NCBI GenBank assembly: GCA_001443005.1
Contig: LEKQ01000001.1
Coordinates: forward strand, 454,792-518,791
DNA from: a bacterium GBS-1
GTDB lineage: Bacteria; Synergistota; GBS-1
Length of the DNA stretch: 64,000 nt
Reading direction: 5' to 3'
A program made the position numbers and the translations under genes. Under the pieces are notes generated by a model. That model was given only the letters and a program-made list of their open reading frames with translations. It did no database searches and was not told where the DNA came from. Of the stretch, positions 32,189-39,238 are shown piece by piece; position 1 is the stretch's first letter; every line of letters starts with the position of its first letter.

Positions 32189-33202
32189 CTAAAGAGATTT
32201 AGGGGGAACGAACTTGGCTAGCTCCTCTTCCGAAGAGGGAACAACCAAGACTCCATCGATTACAAGCCCTTTAAGTCTCTCTATCAAATCAAGATCCTCT
32301 TGAGAAAGGAAACCTCTTAAAATCTTCGTCTCCACCAAATCAAAACCACCCTCCCTTAAGCCAAGACGACTAACCCCACCTTTAAAACCTCCATTAAATA
32401 TATCTTTCAACGAAAGATAGGCCGCTACATCCACCTTCCTTGATATGCTCGCCAAGACATTCCCAGAACCCATTAACTCCGGATCCAAATCAACACCTAT
32501 AACGAAAGATCTTCCCCCTCTCTCCTTTGCTGCTTCTATAACCCCAGAGCCACTCCGACCCGCTATCTGAAACACAACATCAACGCCCTGATTAAACAGA
32601 GAAAGGCTAACCTCCTTGCCTTTACCAGCATCGTTTAATGTTCCAACGTAGGCCCCTAAAACTTTTACATCCTTACCTTTGAGAATAGAATAGCCCCTCA
32701 CGCCAGCCTCATAGCCGAAGACGAACCTCATGGCTTGGGATGTCTTCATACCTACAACGTAGCCGACCTTACCACTACCGGTAACCGCAGCAGCAACTAA
32801 ACCTGCCCAAAAACCGCCTTCTTCCTCTTTGAACAGAACACATTTAACATTCGGTGCATCAATTAACGCGTCTATAAGCACAAATTGGCTCTTGGGATAC
32901 ATAAGCGCAGCTTTAGCTACAACATCACTCATCAACAATCCTGCAACCATAACTATGTCGCCCTGTTTCGCACCATCAGAAATATTAGCTAAATAATCTT
33001 CTTGCCTAAAAGATTGAATGACCTTAGCTTTTATATTGAACTCCTTAGCAGCCCTCTGAACCCCAAGCCAACAGCCATCGTTAAGGTTTCCATCTCCAAG
33101 CCCCCCAACGTCTGTCACGAAAAGAACGTTAAAGCTTTCAGCAGAAGATAATCCATACAACAACATTAAAAAAAACCAAAAAACTACTATAGCCTTCTTC
33201 AA
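32189..33202 (-). CDS. Second BMP-family substrate-binding protein
   Basis: A 337-residue exported protein with a 21-residue signal peptide (MKKAIVVFWFFLMLLYGLSSAES) and no lipobox. The mature region follows the BMP pattern: VLFVTDVGGLGDGNLNDGCWLGVQRAAKEF, VAGLLMSDVVAKAALMYPKSQFVLIDA, VGYVVGMKTSQAMRFVFGYEAGVRGY and GVDVVFQIAGRSGSGVIEAAKERG. It is only distantly like the BMP protein encoded downstream, so it probably recognises a different ligand. It is the first gene of this minus-strand operon and starts at TTG after AAAGGAGCC. Confidence 0.88.
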   Translation of the reverse strand: MKKAIVVFWFFLMLLYGLSSAESFNVLFVTDVGGLGDGNLNDGCWLGVQRAAKEFNIKAKVIQSFRQEDYLANISDGAKQGDIVMVAGLLMSDVVAKAALMYPKSQFVLIDALIDAPNVKCVLFKEEEGGFWAGLVAAAVTGSGKVGYVVGMKTSQAMRFVFGYEAGVRGYSILKGKDVKVLGAYVGTLNDAGKGKEVSLSLFNQGVDVVFQIAGRSGSGVIEAAKERGGRSFVIGVDLDPELMGSGNVLASISRKVDVAAYLSLKDIFNGGFKGGVSRLGLREGGFDLVETKILRGFLSQEDLDLIERLKGLVIDGVLVVPSSEEELAKFVPPKSL

Positions 33203-33260
33203 GGCTCCTTTCCCTCCCTAAAGGAAGTCTGCTTTTATTTTACCATACTCTAAAACAAAG

Positions 33261-33290
33261 AAGGCGCTCCTCACTACTAAGGAGCGCCTT
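33261..33290 (-). terminator. Intrinsic terminator of tRNA-Val(GAC)
   Basis: AAGGCGCTCCT and AGGAGCGCCTT form an 11-base-pair stem with an 8-base loop. On the minus strand it is followed by CTTTGTTTTA. It lies directly downstream of the tRNA. Confidence 0.75.
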
Positions 33291-33302
33291 TATACTCAAG
33301 GA

Positions 33303-33377
33303 TGGTGGGTGGTGCTGGAATTGAACCAGCGGCCTCTTCCGCGTCAGGGAAGCGCTCTCCCACTGAGCTAACCACCC
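33303..33377 (-). tRNA. tRNA-Val (GAC)
   Basis: A 75-base cloverleaf read on the minus strand: acceptor GGGTGGT pairs with ACCACCC, the D arm is GCTC...GAGC, the anticodon arm is CTTCC/GGAAG around the loop CTGACGC (anticodon GAC), the T arm is GCTGG-TTCAATT-CCAGC, and the 3' end is A plus an encoded CCA. It decodes GUC/GUU valine codons. Confidence 0.96.
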
Positions 33378-33391
33378 AGCTTGCTTTTTAC

Positions 33392-33420
33392 ATTATATCG
33401 GAGATCATCCTATCTGTCAA
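33392..33420 (-). promoter_or_regulatory. Consensus promoter of tRNA-Val(GAC)
   Basis: Minus strand TTGACA (33420-33415), 17 bases, TATAAT (33397-33392): both hexamers match the sigma-70 consensus exactly. The predicted start is a few bases before the mature tRNA. Confidence 0.88.
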
Positions 33421-33471
33421 GAAACATCGATTATCATTTAGGTGACTTTCTATATCCTAAGCCATCCAATA

Positions 33472-33492
33472 TAAAAAGCTACTTTCGTAGCT
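33472..33492 (-). terminator. Terminator overlapping the rubredoxin stop codon
   Basis: On the minus strand AGCTAC-GAAA-GTAGCT is a 6-base-pair tetraloop hairpin followed by TTTTTAT. The stem includes the last bases of the rubredoxin gene, so transcription ends at once after it. Confidence 0.65.
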
Positions 33493-33646
33493 AAATCGCT
33501 TCAAAGTCCTCCTTAGATGCTCCACACAAGGGGCAGGTCCAATCATCAGGAAGGTCCTCAAAAGACGTTCCTGGTTCTATCCCATTTTCTGGATCACCTT
33601 TTCGCGGATCGTAAACGTAACCACAGACTATGCATCTATACTTCAC
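33491..33646 (-). CDS. Rubredoxin
   Basis: A 51-residue electron carrier read on the minus strand. It begins with GTG ([18 protein letters not shown]) and ends [14 protein letters not shown]. The two CxxC pairs (Cys5/Cys8 and Cys38/Cys41) bind the single iron, and WTCPLCG is the usual second knuckle. The GTG follows GAGGTGA by five bases and lies about ten bases after the superoxide reductase stop. It is the likely electron donor to that enzyme. Confidence 0.95.
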   Translation of the reverse strand: MKYRCIVCGYVYDPRKGDPENGIEPGTSFEDLPDDWTCPLCGASKEDFEAI

Positions 33647-33656
33647 AAAGGTCACC

Positions 33657-34049
33657 TCACTCCACTAACACTTCTACCTTACTCTCCCAAAGCCCATGAA
33701 TATTACAATAAGAAAGAGCTATAAGCATCCCTGGCTTATTCACCTTCAGCACCGTTAAAACTACCGGTTCAGCGTAAACCGCACCTGTGTTTGGCCCTTG
33801 AACAGATTCAGCATGAGCGTTGAATTCGTAGTTACCAACCTCATAAACATATGGGTCTCCCTCCGGATGGAAGAAAAGCTTTATCCAGCGTATATGATGC
33901 TCGGTTGTATTAGGATGAGGGATCTCCTTGCCAACTGTAACCCTAACCTCAAAGGGTTCCCCCTTCTTGACCTTCGAAGGAGCTTCGATTACTGGGACAT
34001 GCTTTTCCTTCTTAAAATCCTCAGCCTTAATAAAATCAGCCAACGCCAT
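33657..34049 (-). CDS. Superoxide reductase (neelaredoxin type)
   Basis: Reduces superoxide to hydrogen peroxide without making oxygen, a defence typical of anaerobes. At 130 residues it has only the catalytic domain; the N-terminal desulforedoxin iron domain is absent. The expected Fe(His)4Cys ligands can be placed at His17 (EKHVPVI), His45, His51 (HPNTTEHHI), Cys115 and His118 ([11 protein letters not shown]), and the EK pair before His17 matches the gating Glu/Lys loop. It forms an operon with the downstream rubredoxin. Confidence 0.94.
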   Translation of the reverse strand: MALADFIKAEDFKKEKHVPVIEAPSKVKKGEPFEVRVTVGKEIPHPNTTEHHIRWIKLFFHPEGDPYVYEVGNYEFNAHAESVQGPNTGAVYAEPVVLTVLKVNKPGMLIALSYCNIHGLWESKVEVLVE

Positions 34050-34134
34050 AATCCTTCCCCCCTTCCATTTTTGATATAAAACCTTCGCCTTTATTATAAC
34101 ACAAAATTAAAGTTAATAAAGAGTTAAAAAATCA

Positions 34135-34542
34135 TTAAAGTGGAATCTCTCCAACCACAGCCGGAACAAGCTTAGTATACTTTACTCCCTTTTGGGATCC
34201 CATCTTATAGGCTATATCCTTAAGGGCTGGAACCGCTCCCTGCAGAAGGATAACCTCAAGGCAGTTGTCTTCATCTATATGAAAGTGCAACGTGGAAACA
34301 ATCTCCCCCAGATGTTCATGTTGCATCTCCGTTATATCTCTTTTGCGATGATCGTAAACTACAACGAGAACAGCCGTAGCTCTCCCCATCGTTTCCTTCC
34401 ACTCCTCCTCAAGAATTGCATTTCTAACCAAATCTCTAATAGCTTCAGAACGATTCTCATATCCCTTCGAGGCTATAATTTCATCAAACTTCTTAAGCAA
34501 CTTTTCCTCCATTGAAACACCAAACCTTACCAACCCACTCAA
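34135..34542 (-). CDS. nikR: Nickel-responsive transcriptional regulator NikR
   Basis: A 135-residue ribbon-helix-helix repressor with a C-terminal ACT-like nickel domain. Residues 1-45 form the DNA-binding part (VRFGVSMEEKLLKKFDEIIASKGYENRSEAIRDLVR). The nickel ligands fit the E. coli pattern at His75, His86, His88 and Cys94 (LHFHIDEDNC). It binds DNA as a tetramer when nickel is plentiful. No nickel transporter or hydrogenase gene is adjacent, so its targets lie elsewhere or include its own promoter. Confidence 0.94.
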   Translation of the reverse strand: MSGLVRFGVSMEEKLLKKFDEIIASKGYENRSEAIRDLVRNAILEEEWKETMGRATAVLVVVYDHRKRDITEMQHEHLGEIVSTLHFHIDEDNCLEVILLQGAVPALKDIAYKMGSQKGVKYTKLVPAVVGEIPL

Positions 34543-34616
34543 TGTCTCTCCCCCCTCCAGAGTGGACTATAAAGATATTACACCTTACAAAAGCCTTATT
34601 CAATAGAAGAGCTCTC

Positions 34617-34644
34617 TTGACTAAGAGATCCTCAATGCTAAAAT
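34617..34644 (+). promoter_or_regulatory. Promoter of the MoaE-like gene
   Basis: TTGACT at 34617-34622 and TAAAAT at 34639-34644, spaced 16 bases, ending about 25 bases before the coding start. Confidence 0.55.
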
Positions 34645-34668
34645 TTAAGAGGCGACCGCCTAAGGGAG

Positions 34669-35043
34669 GTGATTGATCTGAAGCCCTCCATCGAAAAATG
34701 GATAGAAGAGGTCAAAAGAGATTGCGATCCTAATAACGTTGGTATGATACTCATCCATAATGGAATAGTTAGAGGTAGCTCCAAAGTAGAAGGGAAAAGA
34801 GTAAGGGGAATAAGATTATCTTACGATAGAAAGCTGCTTGAAGAAACGCTCAAGAGCTTTTCCCAAAGAGATGGTATAGAGAAAGTAAAGGCATGGATAA
34901 ATGAAGGAGAGCTTAAAACCGGTGATGATATCATGCTTGTACTTGTAGCAGGAAGATATAGGACCGATGTGCTACCTACTTTTGAAGGATTGATAGAGAA
35001 AATCAAAAGAGAAATCGTAAGGGAGGAGGAACTCCTAGAGTAA
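34669..35043 (+). CDS. MoaE-like protein (molybdopterin synthase large-subunit family)
   Basis: About 121-124 residues. The pattern NVGMILIHNGIVRGSSKVEGKRV, the central helix and GDDIMLVLVAGRYRTDVLPTFEGLIEKIKREIV follow the MoaE fold, where a similar strand and helix carry the active site. However, the histidine of the usual 'AHR' and the catalytic lysine of 'WK.E' are not in place (GRYR and IVREEE instead). So it may be a divergent or inactive relative. The GTG at 34669 lies inside the ribosome-binding site GGGAGGTG; a CTG at 34678, eight bases after the site, is a better-placed start. Confidence 0.65.
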   Translation: MIDLKPSIEKWIEEVKRDCDPNNVGMILIHNGIVRGSSKVEGKRVRGIRLSYDRKLLEETLKSFSQRDGIEKVKAWINEGELKTGDDIMLVLVAGRYRTDVLPTFEGLIEKIKREIVREEELLE

Positions 35044-35049
35044 AAAAAG

Positions 35050-35089
35050 AAAGTGGGGGAGCCAAATTTAAATTTGGCTCCCCCACTTT
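35050..35089. terminator. Perfect 40-base palindrome, bidirectional terminator
   Basis: Arms 35050-35069 and 35070-35089 are exact reverse complements with no spacer: AAAGTGGGGGAGCC core ends and an AAATTT/AAATTT centre. It lies between the convergent MoaE-like and cold-shock genes and would end transcription from both sides. Confidence 0.82.
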
Positions 35090-35111
35090 ACGCTCAACGC
35101 CAGGTGTTGCG

Positions 35112-35312
35112 TTAAATCTTTCTCACCTTAGAAGCTTGTGGACCTTTCTTACCAGCGGTTACCTCAAAAACTACCCTATCACCCTCATCAAGGCTCTTAA
35201 AGCCGTTCATTTCGATGCCAGTGTAATGCACAAACACATCCTCACCGCTTTCCGTAGTAATGAACCCATAACCTTTCGTAGCGTTGAACCACTTCACTGT
35301 TCCTTTTGTCAT
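35112..35312 (-). CDS. Cold-shock domain protein
   Basis: A 66-residue OB-fold RNA/DNA chaperone. RNP1-type KGYGFITTE and RNP2-type VFVHYTGI motifs are present, after the standard [18 protein letters not shown] start. The ATG at 35312 lies nine bases after GGAGG; the TTG five codons upstream overlaps the binding site. Like many csp genes it has a fairly long leader (about 60 bases) with a stem (GCTGT.AGG/CCTACAGC) before the ribosome-binding site. Confidence 0.93.
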   Translation of the reverse strand: MTKGTVKWFNATKGYGFITTESGEDVFVHYTGIEMNGFKSLDEGDRVVFEVTAGKKGPQASKVRKI

Positions 35313-35377
35313 CTTTCTTTCCTCCAACTTTTTTCTTAAAATTTGCTGTAGGCTCGATCTCCTAACAGCGTGATCCT

Positions 35378-35406
35378 ACTATACCACCGAAGGGAGAAAA
35401 AGTCAA
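35378..35406 (-). promoter_or_regulatory. Promoter of the cold-shock gene
   Basis: Minus strand TTGACT (35406-35401), 17 bases, TATAGT (35383-35378). The start would be near 35371, giving a structured leader of about 60 bases. Confidence 0.65.
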
Positions 35407-35441
35407 GAAAAATTTTTAAAAAACTAAAAGGGGGGATAGAT

Positions 35442-36473
35442 ATGAAGGCATGGGTGATACACAGGATAACCGACCTCGCATCAGATCCAGAACCATTAAA
35501 GCTAATAGAAATGGAGATCCCAAAAGTGGAGGAGGATGAGATTCTGATAAAGGTTAAAGCCTGCGGTATATGCCATACGGAGATAGATGAGATAGAGGGG
35601 CGAGCCACTCCCTCTTTTCTACCGATCATTCCAGGGCACCAGATAGTGGGTGAAGTCGTTGAGATAGGAAGTAAGGTCAAAAGATTTCGACCTGGTGATA
35701 GAGCTGGTTCAGGTTGGATTTTCTCAGCCTGCGGAAGGTGCGAGCTTTGCTTAAAGGGTTTAGAAAACTTATGCCCCGAATTCAAGGCTACTGGTAAGGA
35801 CGCTCATGGAGGCTACGCTGAGTTTTTCAAGATTAGGGAGGATTTCGCATTCCGCATACCAGAGAACCTAAGCTACGAGGAAGTGGCCCCCTTTTTTTGC
35901 GCAGGAGCGATAGGATATAGATCATTAAAGTTGAGCGGTATTAAGGACGGTCAGAATCTCGGTTTAATAGGCTTCGGTGCATCAAATCATCTTGTCTTAA
36001 AAATGGCTAAATTCCTCTACCCAAGCTCTAAAATATTCGTTTTCTCAAGGACAGCCAATGAAAGGAATCTTGCTTTAAATCTTGGAGCTACGTGGGCAGG
36101 CAACTTCGATGAAAATCCACCAGAAAAGCTAAACTCAGCTATAGATACTACCCCTGTTTGGGATCCCCCGATAAAGGTGCTTAAGCATCTTAAGCCAGGT
36201 GGCAGACTAGTTATAAACGCCATCAGAAAGGAGAATTCAGATAAAGGATCTCTCTTAAACCTCAACTACGCTGAAGATTTATGGCTTGAAAGAGAGATAA
36301 AATCCGTAGCAAACATAACAAGAAAAGACATAGAAGAATTCTTATCCCTCGTGGAAAGGGCTTCTTTAAAACCAGAGATAGAGCTTTACTCCTTCGATAA
36401 AGCAAACCAAGCCCTCAAGGACATTAAGGAAAGAAGAATTAAGGGAGCAAAGGTTCTGAGGGTAGAAAGTTAA
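35442..36473 (+). CDS. Zinc-dependent alcohol dehydrogenase
   Basis: Medium-chain dehydrogenase of 343 residues. CGICHTEIDEIEG supplies catalytic zinc ligands, PGHQIVGEVVEIG is the GHE-like site, CGRCELCLKGLENLC is the four-cysteine structural zinc loop, and GLIGFGASNHLVLKMAKF is the nucleotide-binding turn. It resembles AdhA/YjgB-like alcohol dehydrogenases that act on primary alcohols. I placed the start at the ATG at 35442 after AAAGGGGGG; upstream in-frame codons cross the csp promoter and do not look like protein. It stands alone, so its metabolic partner is unknown. Confidence 0.88.
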   Translation: MKAWVIHRITDLASDPEPLKLIEMEIPKVEEDEILIKVKACGICHTEIDEIEGRATPSFLPIIPGHQIVGEVVEIGSKVKRFRPGDRAGSGWIFSACGRCELCLKGLENLCPEFKATGKDAHGGYAEFFKIREDFAFRIPENLSYEEVAPFFCAGAIGYRSLKLSGIKDGQNLGLIGFGASNHLVLKMAKFLYPSSKIFVFSRTANERNLALNLGATWAGNFDENPPEKLNSAIDTTPVWDPPIKVLKHLKPGGRLVINAIRKENSDKGSLLNLNYAEDLWLEREIKSVANITRKDIEEFLSLVERASLKPEIELYSFDKANQALKDIKERRIKGAKVLRVES

Positions 36474-36495
36474 GAGAGCATAAAAAGCAAAGCAC

Positions 36496-36523
36496 TTGCC
36501 TTTTTAAAAAGATGTAGTATAAT
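36496..36523 (+). promoter_or_regulatory. Promoter of tRNA-Val(CAC)
   Basis: TTGCCT at 36496-36501, 16 bases, TATAAT at 36518-36523, ending ten bases before the mature tRNA. Confidence 0.7.
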
Positions 36524-36533
36524 AAACATAGGT

Positions 36534-36608
36534 GGGCGCTTAGCTCAGGGGGAGAGCGCTTCCCTCACACGGAAGAGGCCGCTGGTTCAATCCCAGCAGC
36601 GCCCACCA
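36534..36608 (+). tRNA. tRNA-Val (CAC)
   Basis: A 75-base cloverleaf: acceptor GGGCGCT/AGCGCCC, D arm GCTC/GAGC, anticodon arm CTTCC/GGAAG around CTCACAC (anticodon CAC), T arm GCTGG-TTCAATC-CCAGC, then A plus encoded CCA. It decodes GUG. The body is nearly the same as the oppositely oriented tRNA-Val(GAC) 3.2 kb away. The CCA end touches the stop codon of the convergent rimI. Confidence 0.96.
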
Positions 36609-37052
36609 TTATATTTTAAGCCTCATTAGAAAAGCATCCTCTCCATTATCCACATAATATCCTGGAATTATACCCACTGCCTTAAATCCATGCTTCTCAT
36701 ATAAGCCTATAGCAACCCTATTTGAAGGCCTAACCTCCAGGATCACCTCTTTAGCCTTTTTCTCCTTCGCTATCTCAATCAAGGCTAAAAGAAGCTGCTC
36801 CCCTATTTGATTACCCCTCCATTGAGGAGCAACAGCTATCGTTGTTATGTGCCCCTGCCTACCGTAAAATCTAATCCCCGCGTATCCAACAACCTTACCC
36901 CTCAAGCGTGCCACAATATAGACATTTTCGGGAAAGGAGATCTCGCTCATGAAGGTCTTTCCGCTCCAAGGCAGACTAAAAGATTCTTTTTCTATCTCGA
37001 TAACCTCATCAATATCTCCAGGGTTCATAAAGTCTATCTCAACCATAATCAT
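36609..37052 (-). CDS. rimI: Ribosomal-protein-alanine N-acetyltransferase family protein
   Basis: GNAT acetyltransferase of 147 residues. The acetyl-CoA loop VAPQWRGNQIGEQLL, the preceding beta bulge GHITTIAV, and the end VRPSNRVAIGLYEKHGFKAVGIIPGYY.DNGEDAFLMRL are typical of RimI, which acetylates the N terminus of ribosomal protein S18. Its start is seven bases after purA. RimI-like enzymes can have other targets, so the substrate is by family only. Confidence 0.88.
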   Translation of the reverse strand: MIMVEIDFMNPGDIDEVIEIEKESFSLPWSGKTFMSEISFPENVYIVARLRGKVVGYAGIRFYGRQGHITTIAVAPQWRGNQIGEQLLLALIEIAKEKKAKEVILEVRPSNRVAIGLYEKHGFKAVGIIPGYYVDNGEDAFLMRLKI

Positions 37053-37058
37053 CTGACA

Positions 37059-38321
37059 TCAGAGAAGGATTACCTCCTCCCTTCCCGCTCCTACCCCTAT
37101 GAAAAATATCTTACACCCCACTAACTCTTCTATAAGCTTAACATATCTTCTTGCCTCAGGTGGTAAATCGGAAAGGCTCCGAGCAGAAGTTATATCCTCA
37201 TTCCAACCATCTATCTCTTCGTAAATTGGGCGAACTCCCTCAAGAAACGGTGTAAACTCCTCCGTAATCTTACCATCTACCTTGTAAGCCACACACACCT
37301 TTATCTTCTCAAGGCCTGTCAGGACATCTAACTTCGTCAAAGCGATCTTATTAACACCGTTAAGCTTCGCTGAATATTTTATCATAACGGCATCAAGCCA
37401 ACCGCATCTCCTCGGCCTTCCCGTGGTAGCACCGAACTCCCCTCCCCTTTCCCTTATTAAGGAACCAAGCGGCTCTTCCATCTCGGTCGGGAAGGGCCCC
37501 ATACCAACCCTTGTATTGTAAGCCTTTAATACGCCGATTACATCATTCACATCCCTGGGGGATATACCAGCCCCAACGCAAGCTCCTCCTGAAATAGGGT
37601 GAGAGGAAGTAACGTAAGGATACGTCCCATAGGTTATGTCAAGCAGTGTTCCTTGAGCTCCTTCAAGCAGCACTTCCTTGCCTTCCTCTATGAGGGACCT
37701 AACCAGATAAACCGTATTGCATATCTTATCTTTTATGAAATCAGTATAGCTCAGGTAGAGATTCCTCACTTCTAAAATATCTAGAGGACGCTCTCCATAT
37801 ATTTTGGTTATTATCTCGTTTTTCCTATCAAGAACGAACTTCAACTTCTCCTCAAAGAGGTCAGGCCTTAAAAGATCCCCTACCCTTATACCAACCCTTG
37901 AAACCTTATCAGCATAAGCTGGTCCTATACCCCTTCTCGTCGTCCCTATTTTCTGCTCCCCTCTTCTTCTTTCCTCGAGCTCATCCAAAATCTTATGATA
38001 AGGCATAACAAGATGAGCAAGCTCACTTATCCTCAAATCCCCTACTTCTACCGCTTCTCTCTTTAAGGTATCGTATTCTTCCACCAAAAGGGGCAAATCT
38101 ACGACGACACCATCTCCTATAATACAAAGCTTTCCAGGATATAGCATCCCTGAAGGAAGAAGGTGAAAGATGTACTTCTTTCCCTTTAGAACCACCGTGT
38201 GTCCTGCATTGCTACCCCCCTGATACCTTAAAACCGCATCGGCATCCTTAACCAAAAAATCCACAACCTTACCCTTACCTTCGTCACCCCACTGCATACC
38301 TACTATGACAGTAACGCTCAT
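37059..38321 (-). CDS. purA: Adenylosuccinate synthetase
   Basis: GTP-dependent condensation of IMP and aspartate, the first committed step to AMP. The P-loop-like GMQWGDEGKGKVVD is at residues 8-21, with QGGSNAGHTVV, the IMP-binding IGTTRRGIGPAY, ATTGRPRRCGWLDAV and GTP-base loop TKLDVLTG. At 420 residues it is standard. Its start overlaps the end of the YibQ-like gene by four bases, so a housekeeping purine gene is driven from an envelope operon. Confidence 0.96.
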   Translation of the reverse strand: MSVTVIVGMQWGDEGKGKVVDFLVKDADAVLRYQGGSNAGHTVVLKGKKYIFHLLPSGMLYPGKLCIIGDGVVVDLPLLVEEYDTLKREAVEVGDLRISELAHLVMPYHKILDELEERRRGEQKIGTTRRGIGPAYADKVSRVGIRVGDLLRPDLFEEKLKFVLDRKNEIITKIYGERPLDILEVRNLYLSYTDFIKDKICNTVYLVRSLIEEGKEVLLEGAQGTLLDITYGTYPYVTSSHPISGGACVGAGISPRDVNDVIGVLKAYNTRVGMGPFPTEMEEPLGSLIRERGGEFGATTGRPRRCGWLDAVMIKYSAKLNGVNKIALTKLDVLTGLEKIKVCVAYKVDGKITEEFTPFLEGVRPIYEEIDGWNEDITSARSLSDLPPEARRYVKLIEELVGCKIFFIGVGAGREEVILL

Positions 38322-39238
38322 CTCATCACAACCCCATTTCTATAGACTATATCGGAGGCAAAAACCACCTCCACCTGCTTACTTATGACCGGCAAAAGCT
38401 TAGTCAAGGCATTAAAGGTCTCCTGCTTAGCATGACCTATCCCTATGGTAGTGCTCCTCCTTTTAGCTATGGAGAGGAGTCTCAAAATATACTCCTCTAC
38501 CTTATTCTCTCCACTATATCTGTCTATGAATAGAGAGTTATAATAAGAAGGTAGTCCCATACCCATCGCTATGTGGTAGGCTACTGTATCTGGAGTAGTG
38601 TAACTATCTATAAAAAATAACCCCCTTTCCATTAAGACCCTTATAACTTTCCTCATCAAAACAGGATCAGCGGTAGCTAAAGATCCCATATGGTTATTAA
38701 CCCCTACAGCATAGGGCACGCTAACTAAAGCTCTATCTACTATACGTCTTATATCATCTATCCCCATACCGATGCTCACTACATTAGAGTCAAGCACATG
38801 TTTATATGCCTGCATAGGAAGGTGAAGGAGAACCTGCTTGCCATTGCGGTGAGCTATCTCAGCGCTGAAGCTCGAAAAACGAAGGTTTGGAAGAACCGAA
38901 AAGGTAAGCTTATACGGAAGGTAAGCGAACCTAGTCGCAATAGAGTCGCTATAACCAAAGTCATCTATTATGATAGCGAGTTTCGGAAGGCCATTTACCT
39001 TTTTAACTAGGCTATAGGGACCAACGGAAGCAACCACACCAAGACCGCTGTTTTTCTTCCCCTCGAGGCTAAAACCACCGGACCAAAGATTTAGAGAAAA
39101 TTCAATTTGCGTCACCCCAACCTTATGCTTGCTCTGAATTCCGTGCTTCACCGAGACTTCCCTGCGCTCTAGATCCAAAACCTTAAAAGCACCAGCAAAT
39201 AGAAGTATTAATAGGATCCATCCATATCTCTTGATCAA
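38318..39238 (-). CDS. Divergent polysaccharide deacetylase (YibQ-like)
   Basis: A 306-residue protein with one N-terminal membrane segment (residues ~4-20) and a periplasmic carbohydrate-esterase-4-like domain. LAIIDDFGYSDSIATRFAYLPYKLTFSVLPN, KQVLLHLPMQAY, GVNNHMGSLATADPVLMRKV and FFIDSYTTPDTVAYHIA are hallmarks of the YibQ group, which belongs with envelope maintenance genes; the enzymatic substrate is not established for most members. It overlaps the S41 protease gene by four bases, and the usual ctp-yibQ neighbourhood supports the call. Confidence 0.88.
   Translation of the reverse strand: MIKRYGWILLILLFAGAFKVLDLERREVSVKHGIQSKHKVGVTQIEFSLNLWSGGFSLEGKKNSGLGVVASVGPYSLVKKVNGLPKLAIIIDDFGYSDSIATRFAYLPYKLTFSVLPNLRFSSFSAEIAHRNGKQVLLHLPMQAYKHVLDSNVVSIGMGIDDIRRIVDRALVSVPYAVGVNNHMGSLATADPVLMRKVIRVLMERGLFFIDSYTTPDTVAYHIAMGMGLPSYYNSLFIDRYSGENKVEEYILRLLSIAKRRSTTIGIGHAKQETFNALTKLLPVISKQVEVVFASDIVYRNGVVMR

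Noticed and set aside
35370-35441. Longer N terminus of the alcohol dehydrogenase
   Set aside because: It would cross the csp promoter and is a Lys/Arg-rich stretch without match; the ATG at 35442 has AAAGGGGGG in front.
33303-36608. Genomic island bounded by the two tRNA-Val genes
   Set aside because: No integrase, direct att repeats or change in coding style; the genes look native, and the tRNAs are inverted, complete copies with different anticodons.
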